DNA from: an uncultured Porphyromonadaceae bacterium
GTDB lineage: Bacteria > Bacteroidota > Bacteroidia > Bacteroidales > Muribaculaceae
Assembly: GCA_900540625.1 (NCBI GenBank)
Contig: UQGP01000054.1
Span: 1 to 13,224 of the forward strand
DNA: 13,224 nucleotides
Direction: 5' to 3'
Shown here piece after piece: positions 1 to 7,504 of this stretch. Position numbers and translations under genes: made by a program. The notes below the pieces were generated by a model. It ran no database searches, was not told the DNA's origin, and saw only the letters and a program-made list of their open reading frames with translations. The first letter of the stretch is position 1. Each line of letters starts with the position of its first letter.

Positions 1-142
1 TCTCTACTAAGGTAGTTATTTTCTGCCTTAGTGACTACTTCCTTTTTCTTTTTTTTGATTTTATTTAGGACAATATTGGAGCCGAATAGCTGCCGCAAAA
101 TTTTCTATTGTTATTCGACAAAATAACGAATAGCAGTCGCTA
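1..142. other. Intergenic region downstream of the RsmF-like gene
   Basis: No gene is supported here. The stretch is AT-rich and contrasts with the GC-rich coding DNA that follows. It holds a 7-bp perfect inverted repeat (ACTAAGG at 6-12 with CCTTAGT at 26-32, 13-nt loop). A pyrimidine/T-rich tract follows at 38-57, which could form an imperfect terminator for a plus-strand gene lying left of the window. It also holds two near-copies of a 14-base word (83-96 and 127-140, 12 of 14 identical) and short overlapping palindromes around 114-132. No canonical terminator for the minus-strand operon is visible before the edge. Confidence 0.5.
6..57 (+). terminator. Possible weak terminator (stem-loop plus T-rich tract)
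   Basis: A 7-bp perfect stem (6-12 with 26-32) encloses a 13-nt loop. About 10 bases later come T runs at 43-47 and 49-56. In a standard intrinsic terminator the T tract directly abuts the stem and the stem is more GC-rich, so this is only a candidate. If real, it would end a plus-strand gene located left of the window and converging on the minus-strand operon. Confidence 0.25.
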
Positions 143-1648
143 TCACTCATCGCCGTCAGGCTTCACCCCGACAGCGGCAAGGACTTGCTCGGGGGCATCG
201 GGGACGTGTGGCGAGATAATGCGGCGATTGGCCGGAAGAAGGGTATTGGCGCGGTTGCCGAGGTTTTTGGCAAAACCCAGAGGACGATCTTGATATGTAA
301 GCAATACAATGCCGCGCGGCGTATCCTCCGGCAATATCGGGGCATTGCGCTGCAAATATGATACTGCATCTCGCCAATCTACCGAGACTTTAACAAAAGC
401 GTCAGTATCAACAACTTGACTCATGGCCAAAGCGTGTGCCGGGATAACGTCGCGTCCCTTAATCGTGCCGACTTCCACGCCGCCAAGGATGACGCGCAGT
501 CCGGCATCGGCAAGTCGTACGACCATAGCTGCCACCGCCGGCGGAGTCGCCGTAATTGTCCCGGCGACATCGGTGTTCCACTCCATATCGCCGCGCACCA
601 TGCGGCGCACGGCCTCCGGAACGGGCTGTGTCTTTCCCGAGGGTTTGCGCCCGGATGCCTTGGAACGACGCGTGTTGCTCCCCTGTGCCGCCGGAGCGCC
701 ATCGCCATCCTTACGCAAGGCCGCTATAAACAGCCCCTCGCCACGCGCAATGCCCGGATAGAAATGTGCGCACGGGAACGACTTTTGCCCTCCGTCAAAA
801 TATCCGGGAGACACCCCGGGCATATTCTCCAACCCGGTAGACAGCGGCGTAGCACCCAATTCTTCAATGATATAGCGAATATTATCTTCGTCCTCGTCCG
901 TATTGAATGTGCAAGTACTATACACCAGCACTCCGCCCGGGCGTAAGGCGTCCCACAGACCGAGCAATATTCGTCGTTGCAGCGCAACACAATCGCGCAC
1001 CAACGACGGCGACCATTGGGCTACAGCTTCCGGGTCCTTACGCATCATACCTTCGCCGGAGCATGGCACATCGGCACAAATGACATCGAAGGCGCCCCGA
1101 AGCGCTCCGAAAGACGCAGCATCAGCGCACGTTGCAATGACGCGCGGGTCGCCCCAGCGCTGCAAGTTTTCCACCAGCACTCCGGCGCGCGTGCGGTCGT
1201 ATTCGTTGGCCACCACTACCGTACCTTCGCCGCCAAGGGCGTCCGCCACGGCTGTAGTCTTCCCTCCGGGCGCGGCACATGCATCGAGCACGCGCAATTC
1301 GCCGTCCGGATCGATACCGGCCTGCGTCAAGGCATGGCGCAGCACCGTTGGCAGAGCCGCACTCGAGGCATCTTGTACATAATACAATCCCTGATGCAGC
1401 GCCGGGTCAAAGGTAAAGCGCGGACGACCGGACAAATATGCCAGACGCGCGTTCCACGGCGCGGTATCGGCGCATCGCGGCATTCCGAGGCCGCGATGTG
1501 CGGCTATGCGCACGGACACTTCCGGCTCGCTTGTTGTCAATGCCTCGACAAGGACACGCCCATGCGGCCGTGAAAGCAGCATCTGCACAAAGGCCTCGGG
1601 CAGACGACGCGATTCAGGATTTGCCGGTGATGATGGAGCGGATGTCAT
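143..1648 (-). CDS. rsmF: RsmF/NOL1-NOP2-Sun family rRNA (cytosine-C5) methyltransferase
   Basis: Predicted SAM-dependent RNA cytosine-5 methyltransferase of the NOL1/NOP2/Sun family; E. coli RsmF makes m5C1407 in 16S rRNA. In 501-residue numbering the chain shows the GLYYVQDASS lead-in (87-96), SAM motif I ACAAPGGKT (123-131), motif IV D-V-P-C (193-196) and motif VI STC (244-246). The two cysteines, C196 and C246, match the release and nucleophile pair of the family. A low-complexity linker (~311-345) joins the catalytic core to a C-terminal region ending in GNRANTLLPANRRIISPH, typical of the PUA-like tail of RsmF-type enzymes. The chosen ATG at 1648 gives the expected LPEAF N-terminus and overlaps the mutS 3' end by 35 bp, suggesting translational coupling; the next ATG upstream (1693) would add 15 unconserved residues. 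The family call is secure, but the exact target base in this lineage is inferred. Confidence 0.9.
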   Translation of the reverse strand: MTSAPSSPANPESRRLPEAFVQMLLSRPHGRVLVEALTTSEPEVSVRIAAHRGLGMPRCADTAPWNARLAYLSGRPRFTFDPALHQGLYYVQDASSAALPTVLRHALTQAGIDPDGELRVLDACAAPGGKTTAVADALGGEGTVVVANEYDRTRAGVLVENLQRWGDPRVIATCADAASFGALRGAFDVICADVPCSGEGMMRKDPEAVAQWSPSLVRDCVALQRRILLGLWDALRPGGVLVYSTCTFNTDEDEDNIRYIIEELGATPLSTGLENMPGVSPGYFDGGQKSFPCAHFYPGIARGEGLFIAALRKDGDGAPAAQGSNTRRSKASGRKPSGKTQPVPEAVRRMVRGDMEWNTDVAGTITATPPAVAAMVVRLADAGLRVILGGVEVGTIKGRDVIPAHALAMSQVVDTDAFVKVSVDWRDAVSYLQRNAPILPEDTPRGIVLLTYQDRPLGFAKNLGNRANTLLPANRRIISPHVPDAPEQVLAAVGVKPDGDE

Positions 1649-4244
1649 TGAGTTTATTGAGCGCCTCCAGGGGCGACAGGTTATTGATGTCAAGGCCGAT
1701 GATTTCGTCTCGTATCTGGCTTAGCACCGGGTCGTCCAATTGGAAGAAGCTCAACTGCATTCCGCCCTCTTTCAGCGGCTTGGGAGCTTCGGCACCCGTC
1801 ATATCCACGGCGCCGACGGCATCGCGGTTGGCCTCGAGACGGTGCAATATGGCATTGGCACGGTTGACTATCACCGCCGGCATACCGGCCAATTTGGCCA
1901 CGTGTATACCGAAGGAATGTTCGCTGCCGCCGCGTTCCAACCGCCGCAGGAACACCACCTTGCCGTCAATTTCCTTGACGGACACATGGAAATTGTGTAT
2001 GCGCGGATAGGACTGTTCGAGCTCGTTGAGTTCGTGGTAGTGCGTGGCAAAGAGCGTCTTAGGTCTCAAGTTGTCGGGCGTGTCGTGTATATACTCGACT
2101 ATGGCACGGGCTATCGAGATGCCGTCGTAAGTGGACGTTCCGCGTCCCAATTCGTCGAAAAGTATCAGCGAACGCTGACTCAGGTTATTGATGATAGATG
2201 CGGCTTCGTTCATCTCGACCATAAAGGTGGACTCGCCCAACGAGATATTGTCACTGGCGCCTACGCGCGTGAAAATCTTGTCCACCACGCCTATATGTGC
2301 GCTGTCAGCCGCCACGAAACAACCTATCTGGGCCATCAGAACGTTGAGAGCCGTCTGACGCAACAATGCCGATTTACCCGACATATTGGGGCCGGTAATC
2401 ATCAGTATTTGTGCATCATCGTTGTTCAGGTGTACGCTGTTGGCGATATACGGCACACCCACAGGCAGACGCCTTTCGATAACGGGATGTCGAGCCTGCA
2501 CAAGGTCAAGCTCGAGGCTGTCGTCCACCACCGGACGCGCATAGCGGTAGGCCGTGGCCGCCGCATTGAACGACAGCAGACAGTCCAGACGCGCCACCAG
2601 CATCGCATCGGCCTGCATCGCAGGTATATACGATGACAGCGCAGCCACAAGATCGTTGTACAACGAGGTCTCCAGGGAGGCTATACGGTCTTGCGCTCCC
2701 AAGATTTTTTCCTCGTATTCTTTGAGTTCGGGGCTGATATAGCGCTCGGCATTTACCAAAGTCTGCTTGCGTATCCACTGCTGAGGCACCTTGTCGCGAT
2801 GGGTATTGGTGACCTCAAAGTAGTAGCCGAAGACGTTATTAAATCCGATTTTTAGAGAAGAGATACCCGTGGCCTCGACTTCGCGGTCGCGTATCTGTGC
2901 CAGGTATTGTTTGCCTCCGGTGGCTATATGGCGCAATTCGTCCAAGGTGGCGTTGACGCCTTCGCGTATGACGTCGCCGCTGCCGGGCTTGTTCGGACAA
3001 TTGTCCCAAATTTCGCGTTTGATGCGTGCGGCGATGTCCGCACACGGATTTATTTGCTCGCCTATGGCACGTAGTTGCGGCTGGTCGGCACCGAGGCATA
3101 GGGCCTTGACAGGCTCGAGGGCTTCGAGTGCGGCACGTACCTGCACAACCTCGCGTGGCGTGATGCGCAGCGTGGCAATCTTGGCTACCAATCGGCCCAG
3201 ATCGCCTATACGGTCCAAAAAGCTCCCGGCGGCCTCGGCGGCCTCGCGGTCACGGAAGAAGTATTCCACGACATCCAGGCGGTTGTTGATTTCGCGCGGG
3301 TCGCGCAACGGCATCAGTATCCATTGGTGCAGCAGGCGTGCGCCCATCGGTGTACGCGTCCTATCAAGTACTTCCAGCAGGCTCATACCTTCCTCGCTCA
3401 ACGGCGTCACCAATTCGAGATTGCGCACCGTGAAGCGGTCGAGGCGCACATATCGGTCTTCCTCTATGCGCGCTATGGTATTGATGTGCCCTATGTGCGT
3501 GTGATTGGTGACATCGAGGTAGTGTAGTATGGCTCCGGCGGCTATGATTCCGGCGTTCATACGCTCGAGGCCGAAGCCCTTGAGCGATGAGGTCTCGAAT
3601 TGTTTAAGCAGACGTTCCATGGCCGCATCTCGCGTAAATACCCAATCGTCCAACTCAAACGTCAGATAATGCCCCGACAGTTCGTCGTCGAGACGACGCT
3701 TGAGTCCGCGCTCGACCAGGACTTCCTTGGGCGCAAACTGAGCCATGAGCTTGTCTACATAGTCGGCATTGCCCTCGGCGGCAAGGAACTCGCCGGTACT
3801 GATATCCAAAAAGGCTATGCCCAAGGTCTTGTCTCGACCGTGATGTATGGATGCCAGGAAGTTGTTGAGTTTGCCGTCCAGGACGTTATCGCTCAGCGAC
3901 ACGCCGGGCGTCACCAATTCGGTGATGCCGCGCTTGACCAGTGTCTTGGTTGTCTTGGGGTCCTCGAGCTGCTCGCAAATGGCCACGCGTTTGCCGGCCC
4001 TCACCAACTTGGGCAGATAGGTGTCCAAGGCATGGTGCGGGAAGCCTGCCAGTTCGACGTATGCCGCCGCTCCGTTGGCACGGCGCGTCAGGGTGATACC
4101 CAAAATCTCGGAAGCGGCCAAGGCGTCATCGCTGAATGTCTCGTAGAAGTCGCCCACGCGGAACAGCAGTATCGCATCGGGATGCTTGCGTTTCATCTCG
4201 ATGTACTGCTTCATCAACGGCGTCTCGGCTATTTTTTTGGCCAT
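1614..4244 (-). CDS. mutS: DNA mismatch repair protein MutS
   Basis: Full-length 876-residue MutS, a normal length for the family. It binds mismatches and small loops as a dimer and recruits MutL using ATP. The mismatch-contact motif G-D-F-Y-E is at residues 31-35, with the intercalating F33 and E35. Connector, lever and clamp regions follow (~130-600). The C-terminal ABC-type ATPase has Walker A GPNMSGKS (618-625), Walker B LILFDELGRGTS (693-704, D697/E698) and the H-loop THYHEL (734-739). The tail SPLEALNKLNDI (857-868) is the usual C-terminal helix motif. The ATG at 4244 yields the standard start, with TPLMKQYIEMK at residues 8-18. The gene lies 34 bp after the nucleotidyltransferase and its 3' end overlaps the RsmF-like start. 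No damage to key residues is seen, so a mutator phenotype is not expected from this gene. Confidence 0.98.
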   Translation of the reverse strand: MAKKIAETPLMKQYIEMKRKHPDAILLFRVGDFYETFSDDALAASEILGITLTRRANGAAAYVELAGFPHHALDTYLPKLVRAGKRVAICEQLEDPKTTKTLVKRGITELVTPGVSLSDNVLDGKLNNFLASIHHGRDKTLGIAFLDISTGEFLAAEGNADYVDKLMAQFAPKEVLVERGLKRRLDDELSGHYLTFELDDWVFTRDAAMERLLKQFETSSLKGFGLERMNAGIIAAGAILHYLDVTNHTHIGHINTIARIEEDRYVRLDRFTVRNLELVTPLSEEGMSLLEVLDRTRTPMGARLLHQWILMPLRDPREINNRLDVVEYFFRDREAAEAAGSFLDRIGDLGRLVAKIATLRITPREVVQVRAALEALEPVKALCLGADQPQLRAIGEQINPCADIAARIKREIWDNCPNKPGSGDVIREGVNATLDELRHIATGGKQYLAQIRDREVEATGISSLKIGFNNVFGYYFEVTNTHRDKVPQQWIRKQTLVNAERYISPELKEYEEKILGAQDRIASLETSLYNDLVAALSSYIPAMQADAMLVARLDCLLSFNAAATAYRYARPVVDDSLELDLVQARHPVIERRLPVGVPYIANSVHLNNDDAQILMITGPNMSGKSALLRQTALNVLMAQIGCFVAADSAHIGVVDKIFTRVGASDNISLGESTFMVEMNEAASIINNLSQRSLILFDELGRGTSTYDGISIARAIVEYIHDTPDNLRPKTLFATHYHELNELEQSYPRIHNFHVSVKEIDGKVVFLRRLERGGSEHSFGIHVAKLAGMPAVIVNRANAILHRLEANRDAVGAVDMTGAEAPKPLKEGGMQLSFFQLDDPVLSQIRDEIIGLDINNLSPLEALNKLNDIRSIITGKS

Positions 4245-4278
4245 AGTATGGTTGTCTTGTTAGAAATGGACGGTCGAT

Positions 4279-5004
4279 TTACTGCAGAAACTTGCGAGCC
4301 TTCTCGATGTCTCCGACATGATCCACGTCCAGAATCTTGCCCATATCGAAAGCGCGGAGGCGCTGACCGGCGGCCACAAGTGCTCGCTGGTAGTTGCGCA
4401 TACGGCTGACGCCCTCGTCGATGCAACGACGCAGGATGTCCACAGCCGCGGGGCGCAACCCGTAGATGCCCCCCGAGACATACCGCACGCCGTCCCAAGG
4501 CGCATCGCGGAAGGCGGTGATGATACCGTCGGCGGCAGTGTCTACATACAACGGCTTTTCGTCGTCGATATAGGTGGTGACAGCCATGCAGCCGTCGATG
4601 TCGTCCGGAGCCTCGGCAAAGGCCTGTACGTAGCGGGCAAAATCCTCCTCGCGGAAGATGGTATCCACCGTGGTGAGTACAAATCGGCCGTCGCCGGCGT
4701 CCGCGCCGGCGGCGCCGAAGGTGCGCGACACTTCGTAGAAGCTATGCATCGAGCTTGGCGTGGTCTTGACTACTAACGTCAATGGCACAGGCAATTGCGA
4801 TTGCAAGGCTTCGACATACCGGTGCACGTCGGTCATGTGCTCGTTGACGATGACACTGATGCGGCGAGCATCGTTGGCCATAAAAATATCTATGAGGCGG
4901 CGAATCATGGGACGGCCGTCTATGTCCACCAGCGGTTTGGGCACGGGGACACCTTCCTGTACAAGTCGGCTGCCTTCGCCGGCGGCTATAATTGCGTAAT
5001 TCAT
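4279..5004 (-). CDS. Sugar/NDP-type nucleotidyltransferase (NTP_transferase / MobA-like fold)
   Basis: A 241-residue single-domain nucleotidyltransferase with a Rossmann-like fold. The N-terminus carries the nucleotide-binding signature AAGEGSRL (7-14) followed by PKPLVDIDGRPMI (22-34), as in sugar-1-phosphate nucleotidyltransferases and MobA-like enzymes. T-T-V-D at 111-114 is placed where family members use an Asp for metal/NTP binding. GGIYGL (178-183) and the C-terminal DVDHVGDIEKARKFL (226-240) are also typical of the group. It lacks the long C-terminal beta-helix of GlmU-type enzymes. The likely chemistry is transfer of a nucleotidyl group to a phosphorylated sugar or similar alcohol for surface glycan precursors, but the substrate cannot be read from sequence. 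It sits between pdxA (72-bp gap) and mutS (34-bp gap) on the same strand, probably co-transcribed; neither neighbour points to a substrate. Confidence 0.85.
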   Translation of the reverse strand: MNYAIIAAGEGSRLVQEGVPVPKPLVDIDGRPMIRRLIDIFMANDARRISVIVNEHMTDVHRYVEALQSQLPVPLTLVVKTTPSSMHSFYEVSRTFGAAGADAGDGRFVLTTVDTIFREEDFARYVQAFAEAPDDIDGCMAVTTYIDDEKPLYVDTAADGIITAFRDAPWDGVRYVSGGIYGLRPAAVDILRRCIDEGVSRMRNYQRALVAAGQRLRAFDMGKILDVDHVGDIEKARKFLQ

Positions 5005-5012
5005 TGATAAGC

Positions 5013-5070
5013 AAAAATGCTAATCCCGGCATTAACGGCTGTCGGTCTTATGCCGCACGGATGCCGGGAT
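5013..5070 (-). terminator. Inverted repeat in the pdxA-nucleotidyltransferase gap; possible attenuator
   Basis: A 10-bp perfect inverted repeat, ATCCCGGCAT at 5023-5032 and ATGCCGGGAT at 5061-5070, encloses a 28-nt loop with a further 4-bp pairing (5036-5039 with 5052-5055). It starts 6 bases past the pdxA stop codon. On the minus strand it is followed by TAGC and then a run of five T (5017-5013). This resembles a leaky terminator or an mRNA-stabilising hairpin between pdxA and the downstream genes. The short T run set a few bases away makes full termination doubtful. Confidence 0.45.
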
Positions 5071-5076
5071 GGATGA

Positions 5077-6393
5077 TTATTCGTCTTTGGTCAGGTCAAG
5101 CACTACATTGTCCGACCCTTTATCGTAATACTGGCGGCGCAGAGGGTTGCGGTGGGCCTCGGCGTCGTTGGCACGTGCGCGGAAAATGTCTATAGCGGCA
5201 TATATCGCATGCAGCATGCTCTGCGGGTCGGCTTCGCCCTTGCCGGCGATGTCGTAGGCGGTGCCGTGGTCGGGCGAAGTGCGCACATACGGCAGTCCGG
5301 CGGTAAAATTGACACCGTCGTCCATAGACAGAGCCTTGAACGGTGCCAATCCTTGGTCATGGTACATGGCCAGTACGGCATCGAAGTGTGTATATGCAGC
5401 CGTGCCGAAGAAACCGTCGGCCGCATACGGGCCGAAAGCCATGATGCGACTTTCGCGCGCCTTGGTTATGGCCGGAGTTATTATATCGCGTTCCTCGGCG
5501 CCGAGCAGTCCGTCGTCACCGGCATGGGGATTGAGTGCAAGTACTGCTATACGGGGATTGTATATCGCGAAGTCGCGACGCAACGATGCATCCAGCAGCA
5601 CTATTTTCTCAAGCACGTTGTCGGTGGTGATGGCCGCAGCTACATCGGCCAAGGGCAAATGTGTCGTGGCCAAGGCCACGCGCATACGGTCGTTGAAAAG
5701 TATCATCAACGCCTTGACGGGCACGGGCAGACGTTCGGGCAGGCGCTCGCGACTGCGACAGCGACGCTTCGATTTGCCGTCGGCGGCCTCGGGTGCGGTC
5801 GACGCCGCTGCCGTCTCTCCGGCTTCGGTGGTTGCGGGCTCGGCAACTACGGTTTCGGCAGTCACAGTCTCGGCAACGATTTCCGTGCCGTTGTCGGCGG
5901 TGACGCTTTCGGTCTGAGCCACGATTACCGCGTCCACAGGGGTCTCGGCCGGAGCAAATTTGTGTTCCAAGTACTCCGTATGTCCGGCAAACCGAAAGTC
6001 CTCGCCTTGGATATTGTGCTTATTGATGGGCGCCGTAACCAGTACGTCCACATCTCCGGCAGCCAAGGCGGCAGTGGCGGCTTCGAGCGCATCGAAGGCG
6101 GCGCGTCCGGCTTCGGCGGTACTTTCGCCGGGGGTGACGGCGAGATTGTCCGCGCCGACATTTACCACATTGACAGCCCCGTCGCGCAACTGCTTGACGT
6201 CATTGGTGTGCGCAAGCTGTATTTGAGACAGTTGCAGTCCCTTGCGGTAGAAAGATACGGCCTTTGCGTTGGCAAAAATAACCGGGGTACACAATTCGAG
6301 TATCCGGTTGTCTTCCATAGCCTTGAGTATCACCTCGAGGCCTATACCGTTGGTATCGCCCTGAGTGATGGCGACTCTGATCTTATTCTTCAT
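5077..6393 (-). CDS. pdxA: 4-hydroxythreonine-4-phosphate dehydrogenase PdxA with a large internal low-complexity insertion
   Basis: PdxA oxidises 4-phosphohydroxy-L-threonine with NAD, feeding PdxJ in the DXP-dependent pyridoxal-5'-phosphate pathway. The start M-K-N-K-I-R-V-A-I-T-Q-G-D (ATG at 6393) matches the family; an open frame continues 46 codons upstream but only inside rlmN. In 438-residue numbering the substrate motif G-H-T-E is at 137-140 (H138). The three metal-binding histidines are H245 (THLPL), H290 (NPHAG) and H345 (YHDQG). Typical bacterial PdxA is ~330-365 residues; the excess is an in-frame Ala/Glu/Thr/Val-rich, then Arg/Lys-rich, segment at about 150-226, between GHTEYLEH and LMILF. 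Catalytic residues on both sides are intact and no stop or frameshift occurs, so the enzyme is probably functional with a flexible loop. The start overlaps the rlmN end by 11 bp. Confidence 0.93.
   Translation of the reverse strand: MKNKIRVAITQGDTNGIGLEVILKAMEDNRILELCTPVIFANAKAVSFYRKGLQLSQIQLAHTNDVKQLRDGAVNVVNVGADNLAVTPGESTAEAGRAAFDALEAATAALAAGDVDVLVTAPINKHNIQGEDFRFAGHTEYLEHKFAPAETPVDAVIVAQTESVTADNGTEIVAETVTAETVVAEPATTEAGETAAASTAPEAADGKSKRRCRSRERLPERLPVPVKALMILFNDRMRVALATTHLPLADVAAAITTDNVLEKIVLLDASLRRDFAIYNPRIAVLALNPHAGDDGLLGAEERDIITPAITKARESRIMAFGPYAADGFFGTAAYTHFDAVLAMYHDQGLAPFKALSMDDGVNFTAGLPYVRTSPDHGTAYDIAGKGEADPQSMLHAIYAAIDIFRARANDAEAHRNPLRRQYYDKGSDNVVLDLTKDE
5716..5946 (-). repeat. In-frame low-complexity insert in pdxA, with three tandem 15-bp imperfect repeats
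   Basis: This DNA encodes residues ~150-226 of PdxA, a stretch absent from the conserved PdxA fold. The core at 5836-5880 consists of three adjacent 15-base units (5836-5850, 5851-5865, 5866-5880) that share the CTCGGCA/TTCGGCA centre. They encode the pentapeptides IVAET, VTAET and VVAEP. The first ~55 residues are acidic and A/E/T/V-rich; the last ~20 are basic (KSKRRCRSRER at 207-217). Slippage-driven growth is a reasonable origin, but that is inference. Confidence 0.75.
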
Positions 6394-7501
6394 CTTGGTG
6401 TGGTGGTTGCTGTTTCTCGGCCGCTCCGGCAAGCATACCGCAGGCAGCCATAATGTCCTGTCCGCGCGAGGCGCGTATTGTGGCGGTGATGCCCAAATCG
6501 TTGAGCCCGTCGCGGAAGTTTTCCTGAACACGTCGCGGTGACGGACGCAAGCTGTCCCCGCCTATCGGATGATAGGGGATGATGTTGACCCGTGCATCGG
6601 TACCGCGCAACAGTCGAGCCAATGCGCGCATACTTTGCGGCGTATCGTTGACGCCGTCCCAGAGGATATACTCCACCGACAGGCGGCGTTGGTGAGCAAA
6701 GTCATAGCCGCGCAACATTGCCATGACATCGCGTATCGGGAAGGCTTTTTGTACCGGCATCAGCGCTTGACGCTGCTCGTCATCGGCCGAGTGGACGCTG
6801 ATGGCTATATGCACCGAGGTCTCGTCAAGCAGTCGCCGCAATCCGGGGATATTGCCTACGGTGGAGACGGTGATGCGCTTGGGACTCCAAGCCAAGCCCC
6901 ACGGGGCTGTGAGTATCTCGATGGCCGCGAGCACCGCTTCGAGGTTGTCGGTCGGCTCGCCCATACCCATAAATACGACATTCGTAAGGTCGCGGCTTTG
7001 TGGTATGGACAGTATTTGGTTGATAATCTGCGCTGTGGTCAAATTACCGTGAAAGCCTTGGCGTCCGGTCATACAAAAGGCGCAATGCATCTTGCATCCG
7101 GCCTGCGAGGACACGCACAGGGTGGCGCGTCCGTCTTTCTCGGGGATATACACCGACTCGACATCGCGTCCGCCACAGCCGCGAAAGAGGTACTTGACCG
7201 TACCGTCGCGTGATTCCGTTGCGACCAAAGGATCTTCGCGTCCGACAATATACCCGGCTTGAGCCAAGCGGGCACGACCCTGCTTGGACAAGTCGGTCAT
7301 CTCGTCTATGGACGTGGCACGCCCTACATAGAGCCACCGCGCCATTTGCTTCCCGGCAAAACGCGGCAGCCCGACGGATACGGCCACTTCGGACAACTGC
7401 GCCGGAGTCAGCCCTATCAGCGGACGGCCTACAAATCCGTCAGCGATGGCTGTCGCGGCGTCGCTGACCATACCGGCCTTGAAATCTCGGTTTGCCGGCA
7501 T
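6383..7501 (-). CDS. rlmN: Dual-specificity 23S rRNA/tRNA (adenine-C2) methyltransferase RlmN
   Basis: Radical-SAM methyltransferase that forms m2A2503 in 23S rRNA and m2A37 in some tRNAs, supporting decoding accuracy. The 372-residue chain has the 4Fe-4S motif C-x3-C-x2-C at C136, C140 and C143. The first catalytic cysteine is C129 (LCVSSQ) and the methyl-carrying cysteine is C354 (MAACGML); the 7-residue spacing C129-C136 matches E. coli C118-C125. Other family landmarks are FMGMGEPTDN (177-186), the SAM-binding TVSTVGN (211-217), SVHSADDEQR (235-244) and PYHPIGG (309-315). This separates it from the resistance paralogue Cfr only by overall likeness to RlmN, which I judge clear. The start at 7501 lies 3 bp after the upstream gene's stop; an internal ATG at codon 11 is a possible alternative start. 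The 3' end overlaps pdxA by 11 bp. Confidence 0.95.
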   Translation of the reverse strand: MPANRDFKAGMVSDAATAIADGFVGRPLIGLTPAQLSEVAVSVGLPRFAGKQMARWLYVGRATSIDEMTDLSKQGRARLAQAGYIVGREDPLVATESRDGTVKYLFRGCGGRDVESVYIPEKDGRATLCVSSQAGCKMHCAFCMTGRQGFHGNLTTAQIINQILSIPQSRDLTNVVFMGMGEPTDNLEAVLAAIEILTAPWGLAWSPKRITVSTVGNIPGLRRLLDETSVHIAISVHSADDEQRQALMPVQKAFPIRDVMAMLRGYDFAHQRRLSVEYILWDGVNDTPQSMRALARLLRGTDARVNIIPYHPIGGDSLRPSPRRVQENFRDGLNDLGITATIRASRGQDIMAACGMLAGAAEKQQPPHQDEE

Positions 7502-7504
7502 CCC

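Noticed and set aside
1740..2636. Plus-strand open frame (298 codons) opposite mutS
   Set aside because: It lies wholly within mutS on the other strand, has no family motifs, and reflects codon bias of mutS.
5716..5946. pdxA as a frameshifted pseudogene or fusion
   Set aside because: The frame is continuous and catalytic residues lie correctly on both sides of the insert, so disruption is not supported.
5152..6453. Long plus-strand open frame (433 codons) opposite pdxA
   Set aside because: It is antisense to an unmistakable pdxA with all catalytic motifs. The translation is Gly/Arg/His-rich with no recognisable domain, as expected of a shadow frame in GC-rich DNA.
6394..6531. Extended N-terminus for PdxA beginning at 6531
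   Set aside because: The extra 46 codons lie inside rlmN and encode a non-conserved Arg/Pro-rich sequence; the ATG at 6393 gives the family-typical MKNKIRVAITQGD start.
6383..7501. Antibiotic-resistance Cfr instead of RlmN
   Set aside because: The context is chromosomal and housekeeping (pdxA, mutS), and the overall sequence reads as RlmN; the shared radical-SAM motifs alone do not indicate Cfr.
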